From positions 81,098-145,097 of the forward strand of contig NZ_LIRJ01000034.1 in NCBI RefSeq assembly GCF_001419745.1: a stretch of DNA of 64,000 nucleotides. The letters run 5' to 3'. Under the pieces are notes generated by a model. It had not been told where the DNA came from. It was given only the letters and a program-made list of their open reading frames with translations, and did not search any database. Below, in pieces: positions 42,725 to 51,898 of this stretch (the first letter of the stretch is position 1; each line of letters opens with the position of its first letter). The stretch is from Streptomyces silaceus (GTDB taxonomy: Bacteria; Actinomycetota; Actinomycetes; Streptomycetales; Streptomycetaceae). The translations under genes were made by a program, and so were the position numbers.

Positions 42725-43922
42725 GGGTCCCTCCCCGTTGCGGAACCGGCCGCTTCAGCCGGCGATACCCCAGGAACCCGACCGCGACCGCGACGGCACC
42801 GGAGATCCCCGGCACCCCGTACCCGGCGTCCGAGCCCGCGGCGTCGATGACCCAGCCGGCCGCGGAGGAGCCGAGCGCGACGCCGACCGCGAGGCCGGTG
42901 CTCACCCAGGTCATGCCCTCGGTCAGTTTCGCGCGTGGTACGTGCTGCTCGACGAGGGCCATCGTCGTGATCATTGTCGGTGCGATGGAGAGGCCCGCGA
43001 CGAACAACGCCACGGCCAGAAACGGAAGGTTCCCGACCAGTTGAAGCGGGATCATACTCACGGCCATCGCACAGACACCCAGCAGCCATCGCGGGGCCGG
43101 TGCTCCCTTGAAGTGCAGCAGACCGAAGACCGCCCCGGCCAGGCAGGAACCGAGCGCGTAGACCGCGAGGACAAGGCTCGCCATGGACTTGTGCCCCTGG
43201 TCCTCCGCGTACGCCACGGTCACCACGTCGATCGACCCGAAGATCGCGCCGGTCGCGACGAAGGTGGCGACCAGCACCTGCAGGCCGCCCGAGCGCAACG
43301 CCGAGCCCCCGGTGTGGTGTTCGCGCGGGTGCGGCACCGGCTCGGTGGCCTTCTGGGCCGTCAGCCAGAAGACGCCCACGGCCAGGAAGGCCCCGGCGAG
43401 CAGCGGCCCCGCCTCGGGGAACCACACCGTGGACAGACCGATCGAGATGATCGGCCCGAAGATGAAGCAGACCTCGTCCACCACCGACTCGAACGAGTAC
43501 GCGGTGTGCAGCTGCGGGGTGTCCCGGTAGAGGACCGCCCAGCGCGCCCTGATCATCGAGCCGACGCTCGGCACGCAGCCGACGAGGGCGGCGAAGACGA
43601 ACAGCGTCCAGTCGGGCGCCTCGAACTTCGCGCAGAGCAGCAGCCCGGTGACCGCGGCCAGGGACACCAGTGTCGCGGGCCGCAGCACACGGCGCTGGCC
43701 GTGCCGGTCCACGAGCCGGGAGATCTGCGGGCCGATCGCGGCGGCGGACAGCGCGACGGTCGCCGACAGGGCGCCCGCGAGGCCGTACCGGCCGGTCAGC
43801 TGGGACACCATCGTCACGATGCCGATGCCCATCATCGACAGCGGCATGCGGCCGAGGAACCCGGCGGTCGAGAAGGACTTGGTGCCGGGGGCGGCGAAGA
43901 TGGCGCGGTAGGGGCTGGGCAC
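42672..43922 (-). CDS. MFS transporter
   Basis: A 416-residue permease with 12 predicted helices. The loop 2-3 motif reads RLVDRHGQRRVLRP, as in drug/sugar proton antiporters. A cytoplasmic loop rich in His (PHPREHHTGGS, near residue 205) separates the two halves. The C-terminal tail is hydrophilic (HEHGNGHGQREEHSG), and this part overlaps the start of the lactone oxidase gene in another frame, so the two are translationally coupled. The substrate is unknown; export or uptake of a sugar-acid related compound would fit the partner. Confidence 0.85.
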   Translation of the reverse strand: MPSPYRAIFAAPGTKSFSTAGFLGRMPLSMMGIGIVTMVSQLTGRYGLAGALSATVALSAAAIGPQISRLVDRHGQRRVLRPATLVSLAAVTGLLLCAKFEAPDWTLFVFAALVGCVPSVGSMIRARWAVLYRDTPQLHTAYSFESVVDEVCFIFGPIISIGLSTVWFPEAGPLLAGAFLAVGVFWLTAQKATEPVPHPREHHTGGSALRSGGLQVLVATFVATGAIFGSIDVVTVAYAEDQGHKSMASLVLAVYALGSCLAGAVFGLLHFKGAPAPRWLLGVCAMAVSMIPLQLVGNLPFLAVALFVAGLSIAPTMITTMALVEQHVPRAKLTEGMTWVSTGLAVGVALGSSAAGWVIDAAGSDAGYGVPGISGAVAVAVGFLGYRRLKRPVPQRGGTHEHGNGHGQREEHSGVA

Positions 43923-44090
43923 GTGGACTCCGCGGAAGCTCCGGCACGGCTCCGTGGGCGGGAGCGGTCCGGGTAAGGCGTAAAGGTGGCCGATACAGCT
44001 TACGGCTCGGCGGGAGTGCGCGCACCGGGATTCTTCCGGACGGCGGAGCCTGTTTTCCGGCTGTCAGTGCCGGGTGGCAGGATCGGAGAC

Positions 44091-45218
44091 ATGTCCGATG
44101 CGCTGGAGTCCACTCCCTACGACGCCCTGCTGTTGCTCTCCTTCGGCGGCCCCGAAGGTCCCGACGACGTGGTCCCGTTCCTGGAGAACGTGACACGGGG
44201 GCGCGGCATCCCCACGGAGCGGCTCAAGGAGGTGGGGCAGCACTACTTCCTGTTCGGCGGGGTCAGCCCGATCAACGACCAGAACCGCGCCCTGCTCGAC
44301 GCCCTGCGCAAGGACTTCGCGGACCACGGCCTGGACCTGCCGGTCTACTGGGGCAACCGCAACTGGGCGCCGTACCTGACCGACACCCTGCGCGAGATGG
44401 TCACCGACGGCCACCGCCGCATCCTCGTCCTCGCCACCAGCGCGTACGCCTCGTACTCGGGCTGCCGCCAGTACCGCGAGAACCTCGCGGACTCCCTGGC
44501 CGTCCTGGAGGCCGAGGGTCTGGAGCTGCCGAAGATCGACAAGCTCCGGCACTACTTCAACCACCCCGGCTTCGTGCGCCCCATGATCGACGGCGTCCTG
44601 AAGTCCCTCGCCGACCTCCCCGAGGACGTGCGGGCGGGCGCCCACCTGGCCTTCACCACGCACTCCATCCCGGACGCCGCGGCGGACACCTCGGGCCCCG
44701 TGGAGGACCACGGCGACGGCGGCGCGTACGTGAAGCAGCACCTGGACGTGGCCCGCCTCATCGCCGACGCGGTGCGCGAGGAGACGGGCACCGAGCACCC
44801 CTGGCAGCTCGTCTACCAGTCGCGCAGCGGCGCGCCGCACATCCCGTGGCTGGAGCCCGACATCTGCGACCACCTGGAGGAGCGGCACGGCGCGGGCGCG
44901 CCCGCGGTGGTCATGGTCCCCATCGGCTTCGTCTCGGACCACATGGAGGTCCTGTACGACCTCGACACCGAGGCCGAGGCCAAGGCGGCGGAGCTCGGGC
45001 TTCCGGTGCGCCGCTCGGCGACCGTCGGCGCCGACCCGCGGTTCGCCGCGGCGATCAGGGAGCTGGTCCTGGAGCGCGCCGCCGCCGAGCGCGGCACGGC
45101 CGTCACGCCCTGCGTCCTGGGCTCCCTCGGCGCGAGCCACGACCTGTGCCCGGTGGGCTGCTGTCCCGCCCGCGCCCCCAAGCCCGCGGCCGCCGGCGCC
45201 GACAGCCCGTACGCGTAA
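44091..45218 (+). CDS. hemH: Ferrochelatase (coproporphyrin type, HemH/CpfC)
   Basis: A 375-residue enzyme that inserts iron into the porphyrin, in actinobacteria coproporphyrin III, before decarboxylation to heme. Landmarks: [34 protein letters not shown], the metal-site His in [10 protein letters not shown], and the distal Glu in [19 protein letters not shown]. Four cysteines near the C-terminus (TPCVLGSLG and [10 protein letters not shown]) probably bind the [2Fe-2S] cluster known in actinobacterial ferrochelatases. The ATG at 44091 has GGAG in front. Inositol monophosphatase follows after 10 bases. Confidence 0.95.
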   Translation: MSDALESTPYDALLLLSFGGPEGPDDVVPFLENVTRGRGIPTERLKEVGQHYFLFGGVSPINDQNRALLDALRKDFADHGLDLPVYWGNRNWAPYLTDTLREMVTDGHRRILVLATSAYASYSGCRQYRENLADSLAVLEAEGLELPKIDKLRHYFNHPGFVRPMIDGVLKSLADLPEDVRAGAHLAFTTHSIPDAAADTSGPVEDHGDGGAYVKQHLDVARLIADAVREETGTEHPWQLVYQSRSGAPHIPWLEPDICDHLEERHGAGAPAVVMVPIGFVSDHMEVLYDLDTEAEAKAAELGLPVRRSATVGADPRFAAAIRELVLERAAAERGTAVTPCVLGSLGASHDLCPVGCCPARAPKPAAAGADSPYA

Positions 45219-45228
45219 GGACGTTGAC

Positions 45229-46026
45229 GTGACCGACCTCAAGGCAGAGCTCCTCGACGTGGCCCTGGAGGCCGCGCACCGCGCCGGAACCTTCCTGCGT
45301 GACGGCCGCCCCGACGACCTCGGCGTGGCCGCCACCAAGTCCAGCGCCGTCGACGTCGTCACCGAGATGGACATCGCCTCCGAGAAGCTGATCACCGGCT
45401 TCCTCGCCGAGCGCAGGTCCCAGGACGGCGTGCTCGGCGAGGAGGGTGCGAGCTCCGAGGGCAGCAGCGGCGTGCAGTGGGTGATCGACCCGGTCGACGG
45501 AACGGTCAACTATCTGTACGGGCGCCCCGACTGGTCCGTCTCCATCGCCGCCCGCAAGGATGGCGAGACGCTTGTCGGCGTCGTCCACGCCCCGATGCGC
45601 GGGGAGACGTACCGCGCGGTCCTCGGGGAGGGCGCCTTCGTCGACGACAAGCCCGCGCGCGTGCGCCCCGCCCCGCCCTTCGAGCAGGCCCTCATCGGCA
45701 CCGGCTTCGGGTACGTCGCCGAGCGGCGCGCCCAGCAGGCCGAGGTCGCCCGCCTGCTGATCCCGAAGGTGCGGGACATCCGGCGCGCCGGATCGGCCGC
45801 GATCGACCTGTGCGACGTCGCGACGGGCCGCCTCGACGCGTACTACGAGCGGGGGCTCAACCCCTGGGACTTCGCGGCCGGTGAGCTCGTCGCGCGGGAG
45901 GCGGGCGCGCTGACCGGTGGACGCCCCGGAGAAGCCCTCTCGGGCGAGCTGGCGGTCGCCGCCCCGCCCGGCCTCTTCGAGACGCTCCAGGGCCTCCTGG
46001 AGGACCTCGGCGCCTGGCACGACTGA
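45229..46026 (+). CDS. Inositol monophosphatase family protein
   Basis: A 265-residue Mg-dependent sugar phosphatase. Metal-binding motifs: GEEGASS near residue 68, the core DPVDGTVNYLYGRPDWS near residue 87, and the C-terminal GLNPWDFAAGELVAREAGA. The substrate may be inositol-1-phosphate or another phosphate such as histidinol phosphate. AAGGA lies in front of the GTG at 45229. It is in operon with hemH. Confidence 0.92.
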   Translation: MTDLKAELLDVALEAAHRAGTFLRDGRPDDLGVAATKSSAVDVVTEMDIASEKLITGFLAERRSQDGVLGEEGASSEGSSGVQWVIDPVDGTVNYLYGRPDWSVSIAARKDGETLVGVVHAPMRGETYRAVLGEGAFVDDKPARVRPAPPFEQALIGTGFGYVAERRAQQAEVARLLIPKVRDIRRAGSAAIDLCDVATGRLDAYYERGLNPWDFAAGELVAREAGALTGGRPGEALSGELAVAAPPGLFETLQGLLEDLGAWHD

Positions 46027-46090
46027 CCCCCGGTCCAACCCGTTGGGGATCCCCCAGGGCCAACCCGGCGGACACCCTCCGCGCACACGC

Positions 46091-46128
46091 AAGGGCCCCG
46101 GCACCTCGTCCCAGGTGCCGGGGCCCTT
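46091..46128. terminator. Bidirectional terminator
   Basis: AAGGGCCCCGGCACCT (46091-46106) pairs perfectly with AGGTGCCGGGGCCCTT (46113-46128). It lies between the phosphatase gene and the convergent small gene. Confidence 0.88.
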
Positions 46129-46151
46129 GCGGGTCTGTGTCCGGGCGTCGC

Positions 46152-46325
46152 TCAGGCGTGCAGCGCGCCCACCTCTACTCCGTGCTCGGCGGCCAGACGG
46201 TGCAGATCCTCCAGCTCCGCCTGCTCGACCTCGGCAAGGAAGTCGTCTCCCGTCTCACGGGCCTTCGTGAGGTCGGACTCCGTGGCCTTTATGCGCTGCA
46301 GGAGACCTGCGGTGAATGCGTCCAT
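46152..46325 (-). CDS. Small helical protein of 57 residues, function unknown
   Basis: Begins MDAFTAGLLQRIKATESDL and ends HGVEVGALHA. It is strongly helical and acidic and could form a short coiled coil. The ATG at 46325 is preceded by GAGGGG at good spacing. A longer open frame upstream has no support. Similar small proteins occur beside cutRS in other streptomycetes by recall. It is divergent from cutR. Confidence 0.7.
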   Translation of the reverse strand: MDAFTAGLLQRIKATESDLTKARETGDDFLAEVEQAELEDLHRLAAEHGVEVGALHA

Positions 46326-46685
46326 GGTTGCGCCCCCTCGGCTGGGTCGTGGGTCGATGGCACGGGGGTGTGCCCTCAAGAAGGGGCGATCACGTCCCAG
46401 CCGCTCCATCCGACTCCGTGGAGCGGAGCGCCCCCACCGGGACGGTGGCCGGGCGACGGGTGGGCGGTTCGTGGCGTGCCACATACATAGCGTGATCGCG
46501 GGTGTAAGGCCGTCCTCCCCTCGCTCCCTTACGGAGAAACCTCAACCGCCGGAGAAAATCCCGCATTCCCGTGGCCCCGAGCCGGTGGGAGGGCGCCTTA
46601 CAGCCGGTTTATGGCCGAAAGGGGCAGGATGGAGGCCTACCCCAAGACAAACCTGCCCGCAGGGGCACAGAGGAAGGACAGCGAC
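46326..46685. promoter_or_regulatory. Divergent region between the small gene and cutR
   Basis: These 360 bases contain no supported gene. AAGGACAGCGAC directly before 46686 is the ribosome site of cutR. TGGCGTGCCA near 46470 is a short palindrome. CGGAGAAA occurs twice (near 46533 and 46553). No function can be assigned. Confidence 0.3.
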
Positions 46686-47339
46686 GTGCGCGTACTCGTC
46701 GTCGAGGACGAGCAGCTGCTCGCCGATGCGGTGGCCACCGGACTGCGCCGGGAGGCCATGGCCGTCGACGTCGTGTACGACGGAGCGGCCGCCCTGGAGC
46801 GCATCGGCGTCAACGACTACGACGTCGTGGTGCTCGACCGTGACCTCCCGCTCGTCCACGGCGACGACGTCTGCCGCAAGATCGTCGAGCTCGGCATGCC
46901 GACCCGCGTCCTGATGCTCACCGCGTCGGGCGACGTCAGCGACCGCGTCGAGGGCCTGGAGATCGGCGCCGACGACTATCTCCCCAAGCCCTTCGCGTTC
47001 AGCGAGCTCACGGCACGCGTGCGTGCCCTCGGCCGGCGCACCAGCGTGCCGCTGCCGCCCGTCCTGGAGCGCGCCGGCATCAAGCTCGACCCCAACCGCC
47101 GCGAGGTCTTCCGCGACGGCAAGGAGATCCAGCTGGCCCCCAAGGAGTTCGCCGTCCTCGAAGTGCTGCTGCGCAGCGAGGGCGCCGTCGTCTCCGCGGA
47201 GCAGCTCCTGGAGAAGGCCTGGGACGAGAACACGGACCCGTTCACGAACGTCGTCCGGGTGACCGTCATGACCCTGCGCCGCAAGCTCGGCGAGCCCGCC
47301 GTCATCGTGACGGTGCCGGGCTCCGGCTACCGGATCTGA
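46686..47339 (+). CDS. cutR: Response regulator CutR (OmpR/PhoB family)
   Basis: Exactly 217 residues from the GTG at 46686, the length of CutR in S. coelicolor/S. lividans. The receiver domain has EDEQ, the phospho-acceptor Asp in VVVLDRDLPLVHG and Lys in DYLPKPFAF. The winged HTH (about 125-215) ends in NVVRVTVMTLRRKLGEP and TVPGSGYRI. The frame is open 25 codons further upstream, but AAGGA seven bases before this GTG decides the start. It forms a two-gene operon with cutS. Confidence 0.95.
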   Translation: MRVLVVEDEQLLADAVATGLRREAMAVDVVYDGAAALERIGVNDYDVVVLDRDLPLVHGDDVCRKIVELGMPTRVLMLTASGDVSDRVEGLEIGADDYLPKPFAFSELTARVRALGRRTSVPLPPVLERAGIKLDPNRREVFRDGKEIQLAPKEFAVLEVLLRSEGAVVSAEQLLEKAWDENTDPFTNVVRVTVMTLRRKLGEPAVIVTVPGSGYRI

Positions 47340-47345
47340 TCCCCG

Positions 47346-48575
47346 GTGGCCGCGACCCCGGCGCCACCGGCGGCGCCCCCGAAGCCGACGTGGGACCCGA
47401 GAAAGGCGGAGCCGCCCCCCTGGCTGCGCCCCACGATCCGGATACGCCTCACCCTGCTCTACGGCGGCATGTTCCTGATCGCGGGCATCCTGCTGCTCTC
47501 GATCATCTACCTGCTCGCCGCGCAGGCGCTGAACGTGGGCAGCGAGCTGCCCTTCAAGATCGTCTCCGGTCAAGTGGCCAGTGACTCGTGCAACTTCCCG
47601 CAGAGCCCGTCCGCGGGCGAGCTGAACGACGCCATGAACGCCTGTGTGAACACCCAGCGCCAGCACGCGCTGGACAACCTCCTCAGCCGTTCGCTGCTCG
47701 CCCTGCTCGGACTCGCCGTGATCGCGTTCGCCTTCGGGTACGCGATGGCGGGCCGCGTCCTGTCGCCGCTCGGCCGCATCACGCGCACCGCCCGCAGGGT
47801 GGCCGGCACGGACCTGACCCGGCGCATCGAGCTGGACGGCCCGGACGACGAGCTGAAGGAGCTCTCGGACACCTTCGACGAGATGCTGGACCGCCTGGAG
47901 CGCGCCTTCACCGCCCAGCAGCGCTTCGTCGGCAACGCCTCGCACGAGCTGCGCACGCCGCTGGCGATCAACCGCACGCTCCTGGAGGTGCAGCTCTCCG
48001 ACCCCGGGGCGCCGCCCGAGCTCCAGCAGCTCGGCAAGACGCTGCTGGCCACCAACGAGCGCAGCGAGCAGCTCGTGGAGGGCCTGCTGCTGCTCGCCCG
48101 CAGCGACAACCAGATCGTGGAGCGGAAACCGGTCGATCTCGCCGAGGTCGCCAACCGTGCCGTCGACCAGGTCCACGCCGAGGCTCAGGCCAAGGGCGTG
48201 GAGATCCGCGGGGAGCGCGGTCTGGCCGTCGTCCAGGGCAACGGCGTGCTCCTGGAGCGGATCGCCCTGAACCTCGTCCAGAACGCCGTCAGGTACAACG
48301 TGCCTGACGAGGGCTGGGTCGAGGTCACCACGGAGGCCCAGCACGGCCAGGCGGTCCTGGTCGTGTCGAACACGGGACCGGTGGTTCCCGCGTACGAGAT
48401 CGACAACCTCTTCGAGCCGTTCAGGCGCCTGCGGACGGAGCGCACGGGCAGCGACAAGGGGGTCGGTCTCGGCCTGTCGATCGCCCGGTCGGTGGCGCGG
48501 GCCCACGGGGGCCGTATCATCGCGGAGCCGCGAGAGGGGGGCGGTCTCGTGATGCGTGTCACCCTGCCCCTCTGA
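47346..48575 (+). CDS. cutS: Sensor histidine kinase CutS
   Basis: A 409-residue membrane kinase. TM1 is near residues 37-58. A short extracellular loop of about 55 residues has just two cysteines (SDSCNFP and NACVNT). TM2 is near 115-133 and is followed by HAMP. The phospho-acceptor His200 lies in GNASHELRTPL, and the HATPase domain has NLVQNAVRYN, NTGPVVP and GVGLGLSIARSV. CutRS has been linked to the extracellular secretion/redox state in Streptomyces, with the paired cysteines proposed as sensor (recalled, not verified). It starts six bases after cutR. Confidence 0.93.
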   Translation: MAATPAPPAAPPKPTWDPRKAEPPPWLRPTIRIRLTLLYGGMFLIAGILLLSIIYLLAAQALNVGSELPFKIVSGQVASDSCNFPQSPSAGELNDAMNACVNTQRQHALDNLLSRSLLALLGLAVIAFAFGYAMAGRVLSPLGRITRTARRVAGTDLTRRIELDGPDDELKELSDTFDEMLDRLERAFTAQQRFVGNASHELRTPLAINRTLLEVQLSDPGAPPELQQLGKTLLATNERSEQLVEGLLLLARSDNQIVERKPVDLAEVANRAVDQVHAEAQAKGVEIRGERGLAVVQGNGVLLERIALNLVQNAVRYNVPDEGWVEVTTEAQHGQAVLVVSNTGPVVPAYEIDNLFEPFRRLRTERTGSDKGVGLGLSIARSVARAHGGRIIAEPREGGGLVMRVTLPL

Positions 48576-48969
48576 GATGCTGTCGCGGACCCGCCGACGT
48601 GTTCGCTTTGCGCGGAATTTTCGGGGCTCCACTCCGGGGAATCCGTGTGCGATCGATCACATGGGCGATTTTTCGGCCATCTACTCTCTGTGATCGTGAA
48701 AGTCGCCGGAAAGCCGGGAAAATCCGGGTTTTCGGGGGTCTTGATCACGGGAAGTACACGGGGTGACGCCCGTGAAGTGCGACATTCGGACCGTGTACGG
48801 TCCCGATCGCCATCCAAGCCGATCACCTCTTCAGGGGTGCGGTTGGGTGTCGATTGAGTAACAGACCTTGATGTGAGGCAAAATCTCCGCCTCGGGTCGG
48901 GCACAAGTCCGGCCTCTCACGCGTTACGTGCGCTGGAGACACCGCAGACACCCAGAGGGGGAGAGCGAC
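48576..48969. promoter_or_regulatory. Leader region of the DUF4193 gene
   Basis: No gene is seen in these 394 bases between cutS and the DUF4193 gene. The stretch at 48600-48745 is less GC-rich and holds GATCGATCAC and TTGATCAC strings plus a weak GAAAATCCGGGTTTTC hairpin that might end cutS transcription. TTGAGT at 48855 and the AAAAT at 48880 could belong to a promoter. The ribosome site before 48970 is GAGGGGGAGAG. Confidence 0.3.
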
Positions 48970-49266
48970 ATGGCAACGGACTACGACACCCCACGCAAGA
49001 CCGACGATGACGTCAACGAGGACAGCATCGAGGAACTCAAGGCCCGGCGGAACGACAAGTCGACCTCGTCGGTCGACGTCGACGAGTTCGAGGCCGCAGA
49101 GGGCCTGGAGCTGCCCGGTGCCGACCTGTCGAACGAGGAGCTCGCCGTGCGCGTGCTCCCCAAGCAGCAGGACGAGTTCACCTGCATGAGCTGCTTCCTG
49201 GTCCATCACCGCAGCCAGCTGGCCCGTGAGAAGAACGGCCAGCCGATCTGCCGCGACTGCGACTGA
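48970..49266 (+). CDS. DUF4193 family protein
   Basis: A 98-residue acidic protein widely conserved in actinobacteria. The N-terminal half is charged and disordered-looking (DYDTPRKTDDDVNEDSIEE). The C-terminal half has CMSCF and CRDCD, a CxxC pair that likely binds zinc. In mycobacteria its homologue is encoded close to dut and DUF3093/DUF3710 genes, as here. Function unknown. The start follows a long purine-rich Shine-Dalgarno. Confidence 0.88.
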   Translation: MATDYDTPRKTDDDVNEDSIEELKARRNDKSTSSVDVDEFEAAEGLELPGADLSNEELAVRVLPKQQDEFTCMSCFLVHHRSQLAREKNGQPICRDCD

Positions 49267-49279
49267 GGCGGGGTCGGCC

Positions 49280-50230
49280 TTGACTGGCTCGACCCCGTCC
49301 AGGAAGCGCCGCTTCCGCATGCGCGGAGCGGACGAGGCCGGCGCCTCCGGCGCCGGCGTGCATGACGACGAGCGAGGCTCTTCCCCCGACGGAGCAGCCT
49401 CGCTCGAACCGGCACGCGCCCTTGAGGTGGTGCCGGACGCGACGGCGGCCGACGAGGCGCCCAGGACCGCCCGGAAGGCCGGGAGGACCGGTTCCAGGGG
49501 CAGCCGCGTTGCCGCCGTCACGGACGGAGTGAAGGAAGGCGTGCGCAAGAGCGGGCGCGGCGCCAAGGCCGGCATCGGCTATCTCGCCGACCGGCTCATC
49601 GAGAACGCTCCGCGGATCCCCGTCCGCGATCTCGCGACCCTCCGCAAGCAGTTCCCGGGCCTCGGCCCCGAGCAGCTCGCGGACAAACTCGTCGCGGGCG
49701 CCGCCAACGCCTCGTCCACCGTGGGCGCGGGAGTGGGGGCCGCCGCGATGCTGCCGGTGCCGCCCGCGATGCCCGCCGAGCTCGCCGCGGAGATCACCGG
49801 CGTCGCCGCCATCGAGCTGAAGCTGATCGCCGAGCTCCACGAGGTCTACGGCCGGCGGCCCGAGGGCAATCTCAAGCAGCGCAGCACGGCCTATCTGACC
49901 TCCTGGTCGGAGGAGCGCGGCGTGGAGGCCACGAGGCCGTCGACGCTGAACGCGGCCCTCGGCGGCCAGGTGAAGCGGGAGCTGCGCCAGCAGATCATGA
50001 AGCGCATGGTCCGCAACCTGCCGAACCTTCTGCCGTTCATGGTCGGAGCGGCCGTGGGGGCGGTCATGAACCGCCGGGACACCAAGAAGCTCGCCGCGCG
50101 GATCCGCGCGGACCTGCGGGCCCGCCAGGTGCCCTGGGAGGCCCTGTCCGGGCTGCCGGCACTGGAGGCCCCCGCCGACCCCCTGCGGATCGAGGAGCCG
50201 CCCTCCGGGCTCGACCGCTGGGCCCAGTAG
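49280..50230 (+). CDS. Conserved hypothetical protein with glycine-rich hydrophobic centre
   Basis: About 316 residues from a TTG at 49280 (TGSTPSRKRRFRMRG); an ATG at 49319 is the alternative. The first 90 residues are polar and low-complexity. A conserved region starts at VTDGVKEGVRKSGRGAKAG, followed by a hydrophobic Gly/Ala-rich stretch (STVGAGVGAAAMLPVPPAMPAELAAEITG) and a second hydrophobic segment (LLPFMVGAAVGAVMN) near residue 255. The layout is reminiscent of EcsC-like proteins, but I do not recognise it firmly. It is encoded 13 bases after the DUF4193 gene. Confidence 0.7.
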   Translation: MTGSTPSRKRRFRMRGADEAGASGAGVHDDERGSSPDGAASLEPARALEVVPDATAADEAPRTARKAGRTGSRGSRVAAVTDGVKEGVRKSGRGAKAGIGYLADRLIENAPRIPVRDLATLRKQFPGLGPEQLADKLVAGAANASSTVGAGVGAAAMLPVPPAMPAELAAEITGVAAIELKLIAELHEVYGRRPEGNLKQRSTAYLTSWSEERGVEATRPSTLNAALGGQVKRELRQQIMKRMVRNLPNLLPFMVGAAVGAVMNRRDTKKLAARIRADLRARQVPWEALSGLPALEAPADPLRIEEPPSGLDRWAQ

Positions 50231-50262
50231 GACCACCCCGCGCGGGGCGCCTCCCGCGCGTC

Positions 50263-50715
50263 TTACGCGGCGCTCTCGCGCACGGCCTCCAGGGCCTCTG
50301 CCAGCGCCTCGGGGTTCCTCGTCGAGACGTACGCGTACGGAGTGGGATCCGCCGGGTCCGTGATGGGGATGCGCAGGGCCGTGGGGACGTAGGCGCGCAG
50401 CAGCATGAAGGCGCGCGGGTCGGCCTTGTACGTGCGCCAGGCGCGCGTCTCCTCGCCCCTCAGGATCTCCGCCTCGCCCAGGGCGGACACCGGGATCTTC
50501 GCGTCTCCCGCGACCAGCGAGCCCGCCACCACGCGGATCCGCACCGAGCCGTACGCGCTGGTGACGACCGCCGCCACGGCCGTCCCGCCGACCAGTCCGC
50601 CGAGGAGCGGGAGCGTGCCGAACGGCAGCATGGTCAGGGCCATCGCGACACCCACCAGGACCGAGGTGAGCCACCACGAACGGGGCGCGGTCAGGCGTTC
50701 TTCGTAAGGCTGCAT
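50263..50715 (-). CDS. DUF3093 membrane protein
   Basis: A 150-residue protein with two adjacent N-terminal transmembrane helices (about 14-34 and 38-55) and a small cytoplasmic beta-rich domain. MQPYEERLTAPRSWW at the start and YVSTRNPEALAEAL near the end are characteristic of actinobacterial DUF3093, found beside dut. Function unknown. The ATG at 50715 is chosen because the family starts there; the longer frame is shadow. Divergent from the thioesterase gene by 58 bases. Confidence 0.87.
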   Translation of the reverse strand: MQPYEERLTAPRSWWLTSVLVGVAMALTMLPFGTLPLLGGLVGGTAVAAVVTSAYGSVRIRVVAGSLVAGDAKIPVSALGEAEILRGEETRAWRTYKADPRAFMLLRAYVPTALRIPITDPADPTPYAYVSTRNPEALAEALEAVRESAA

Positions 50716-50773
50716 GGAACCAAGCTTGGCACGGTGCGGTTGCCGCGCTGACGCGGAGGTAAGGTCTGCGCCT

Positions 50774-51358
50774 GTGAGTGGTACATCTGCAGCTCTGACG
50801 CCCCCGGCCGACGCCATACCGCCCGTCCGGCACCCCGACGCGCCCGCCCCCGGTGAGCTCATCGGCGCCCACTACGAACACTGTTTCGGCTGTGGCGAAG
50901 GACAGGCGCACGGACTGCACCTCGCGGCGCGCGCCGGGGACGGCGTGTGCATCACCGCCGAGTTCACCGTGCGCGAGGCGCACCAGGGCGCCCCGGGCCT
51001 CGCCCACGGCGGGGTCCTCGCCACCGCGCTCGACGAGACGCTCGGCTCGCTGAACTGGCTGCTGCGCGTGATCGCCGTGACCGGGCGCCTGGAGACCGAC
51101 TTCGTGCGGCCCGTGCCGCTGGGGACCGTGCTGTTCCTGGAGGCCGAGGTCACCGCCGTCGCCGGGCGGAAGATCTACTCGCGCGCCACCGGGCGCATCG
51201 GCGGCCCCGACGGGCCCGTCGCGGTCCGCGCCGACGCCCTCTTCATCGAGGTGAAGGTCGACCACTTCATCGACAACGGCCGCCAGGAAGAGATCCAGGC
51301 GGCCATGAACGACCCGGACCAGATCCGGCGCGCCCGCGCCTTCGAGGTGAACCCGTGA
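50774..51358 (+). CDS. PaaI-type hotdog-fold thioesterase
   Basis: A 194-residue acyl-CoA thioesterase-like protein. The hotdog domain contains CFGCGEGQAHGLHL, HGGVLATALDETLGS (the usual catalytic/CoA-binding helix) and LETDFVRPVPLGTVLFLEAEV. The C-terminal 40 residues extend beyond the fold. TAAGGT at 50760-50765 is a -10 element only eight bases before the GTG start, and no Shine-Dalgarno is present, so the mRNA is probably leaderless. The stop overlaps the GTG of dut. Confidence 0.87.
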   Translation: MSGTSAALTPPADAIPPVRHPDAPAPGELIGAHYEHCFGCGEGQAHGLHLAARAGDGVCITAEFTVREAHQGAPGLAHGGVLATALDETLGSLNWLLRVIAVTGRLETDFVRPVPLGTVLFLEAEVTAVAGRKIYSRATGRIGGPDGPVAVRADALFIEVKVDHFIDNGRQEEIQAAMNDPDQIRRARAFEVNP

Positions 51359-51897
51359 CGTCCCGTGACCCCCTGAACGTGCTGATCCGGCGCGTCGACC
51401 CCGATGTGCCGCTGCCGGAGTACGCGCAGCCCGGTGACGCGGGGGCCGATCTGCGGACCACCGAGTCCCGCGAACTCGCGCCCGGCGAGCGGGCGGTGCT
51501 GCCCACCGGGGTGTCCATCGCGCTCCCGGAGGGGTACGCGGCCTTCGTGCACCCGAGATCCGGGCTCGCCGCACGCTGCGGTGTCGCTCTGGTGAATGCC
51601 CCGGGGACGGTGGATGCCGGGTACCGTGGGGAGATCAAGGTGATCGTGGTGAATCTCGACCCGCGCGAGACCGTGCGGTTCGAGCGCTTCGACCGGATTG
51701 CCCAACTGGTCGTCCAGCAGGTCGAGAAGGTTCGCTTCCAGGAGGTGGCGGAGCTTCCCGCATCGGCGCGGGCCGAGGGGGGCTTCGGGTCCACCGGCGG
51801 CCATGCCGCCGTGGGCGTCGGCTCGGGCATGGGCCCGGGCGAACAAACGGGTGGGAATCGATACGCATCGGTCGTATCCGACCGGGAAGGACAGTGA
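51355..51897 (+). CDS. dut: Deoxyuridine 5'-triphosphate nucleotidohydrolase (dUTPase)
   Basis: A 180-residue trimeric dUTPase that keeps uracil out of DNA and supplies dUMP. All five motifs are present: DAGADLRT, PRSGLAARCG, GTVDAGYRGEIKV, RIAQLVV and the C-terminal GGFGSTGG. The 30 residues after motif 5 form a glycine/serine-rich tail not seen in the basic enzyme. The GTG overlaps the thioesterase stop; DUF3710 starts one base after the end. Confidence 0.96.
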   Translation: MTSRDPLNVLIRRVDPDVPLPEYAQPGDAGADLRTTESRELAPGERAVLPTGVSIALPEGYAAFVHPRSGLAARCGVALVNAPGTVDAGYRGEIKVIVVNLDPRETVRFERFDRIAQLVVQQVEKVRFQEVAELPASARAEGGFGSTGGHAAVGVGSGMGPGEQTGGNRYASVVSDREGQ

Positions 51898-51898
51898 C

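Noticed and set aside
42165..45232. Long plus-strand frames (603 and 520 residues) across the MFS and hemH genes
   Set aside because: One is antisense to the MFS and lactone oxidase genes, the other an out-of-frame shadow of hemH. Both are Arg/Gly/Pro-rich without motifs.
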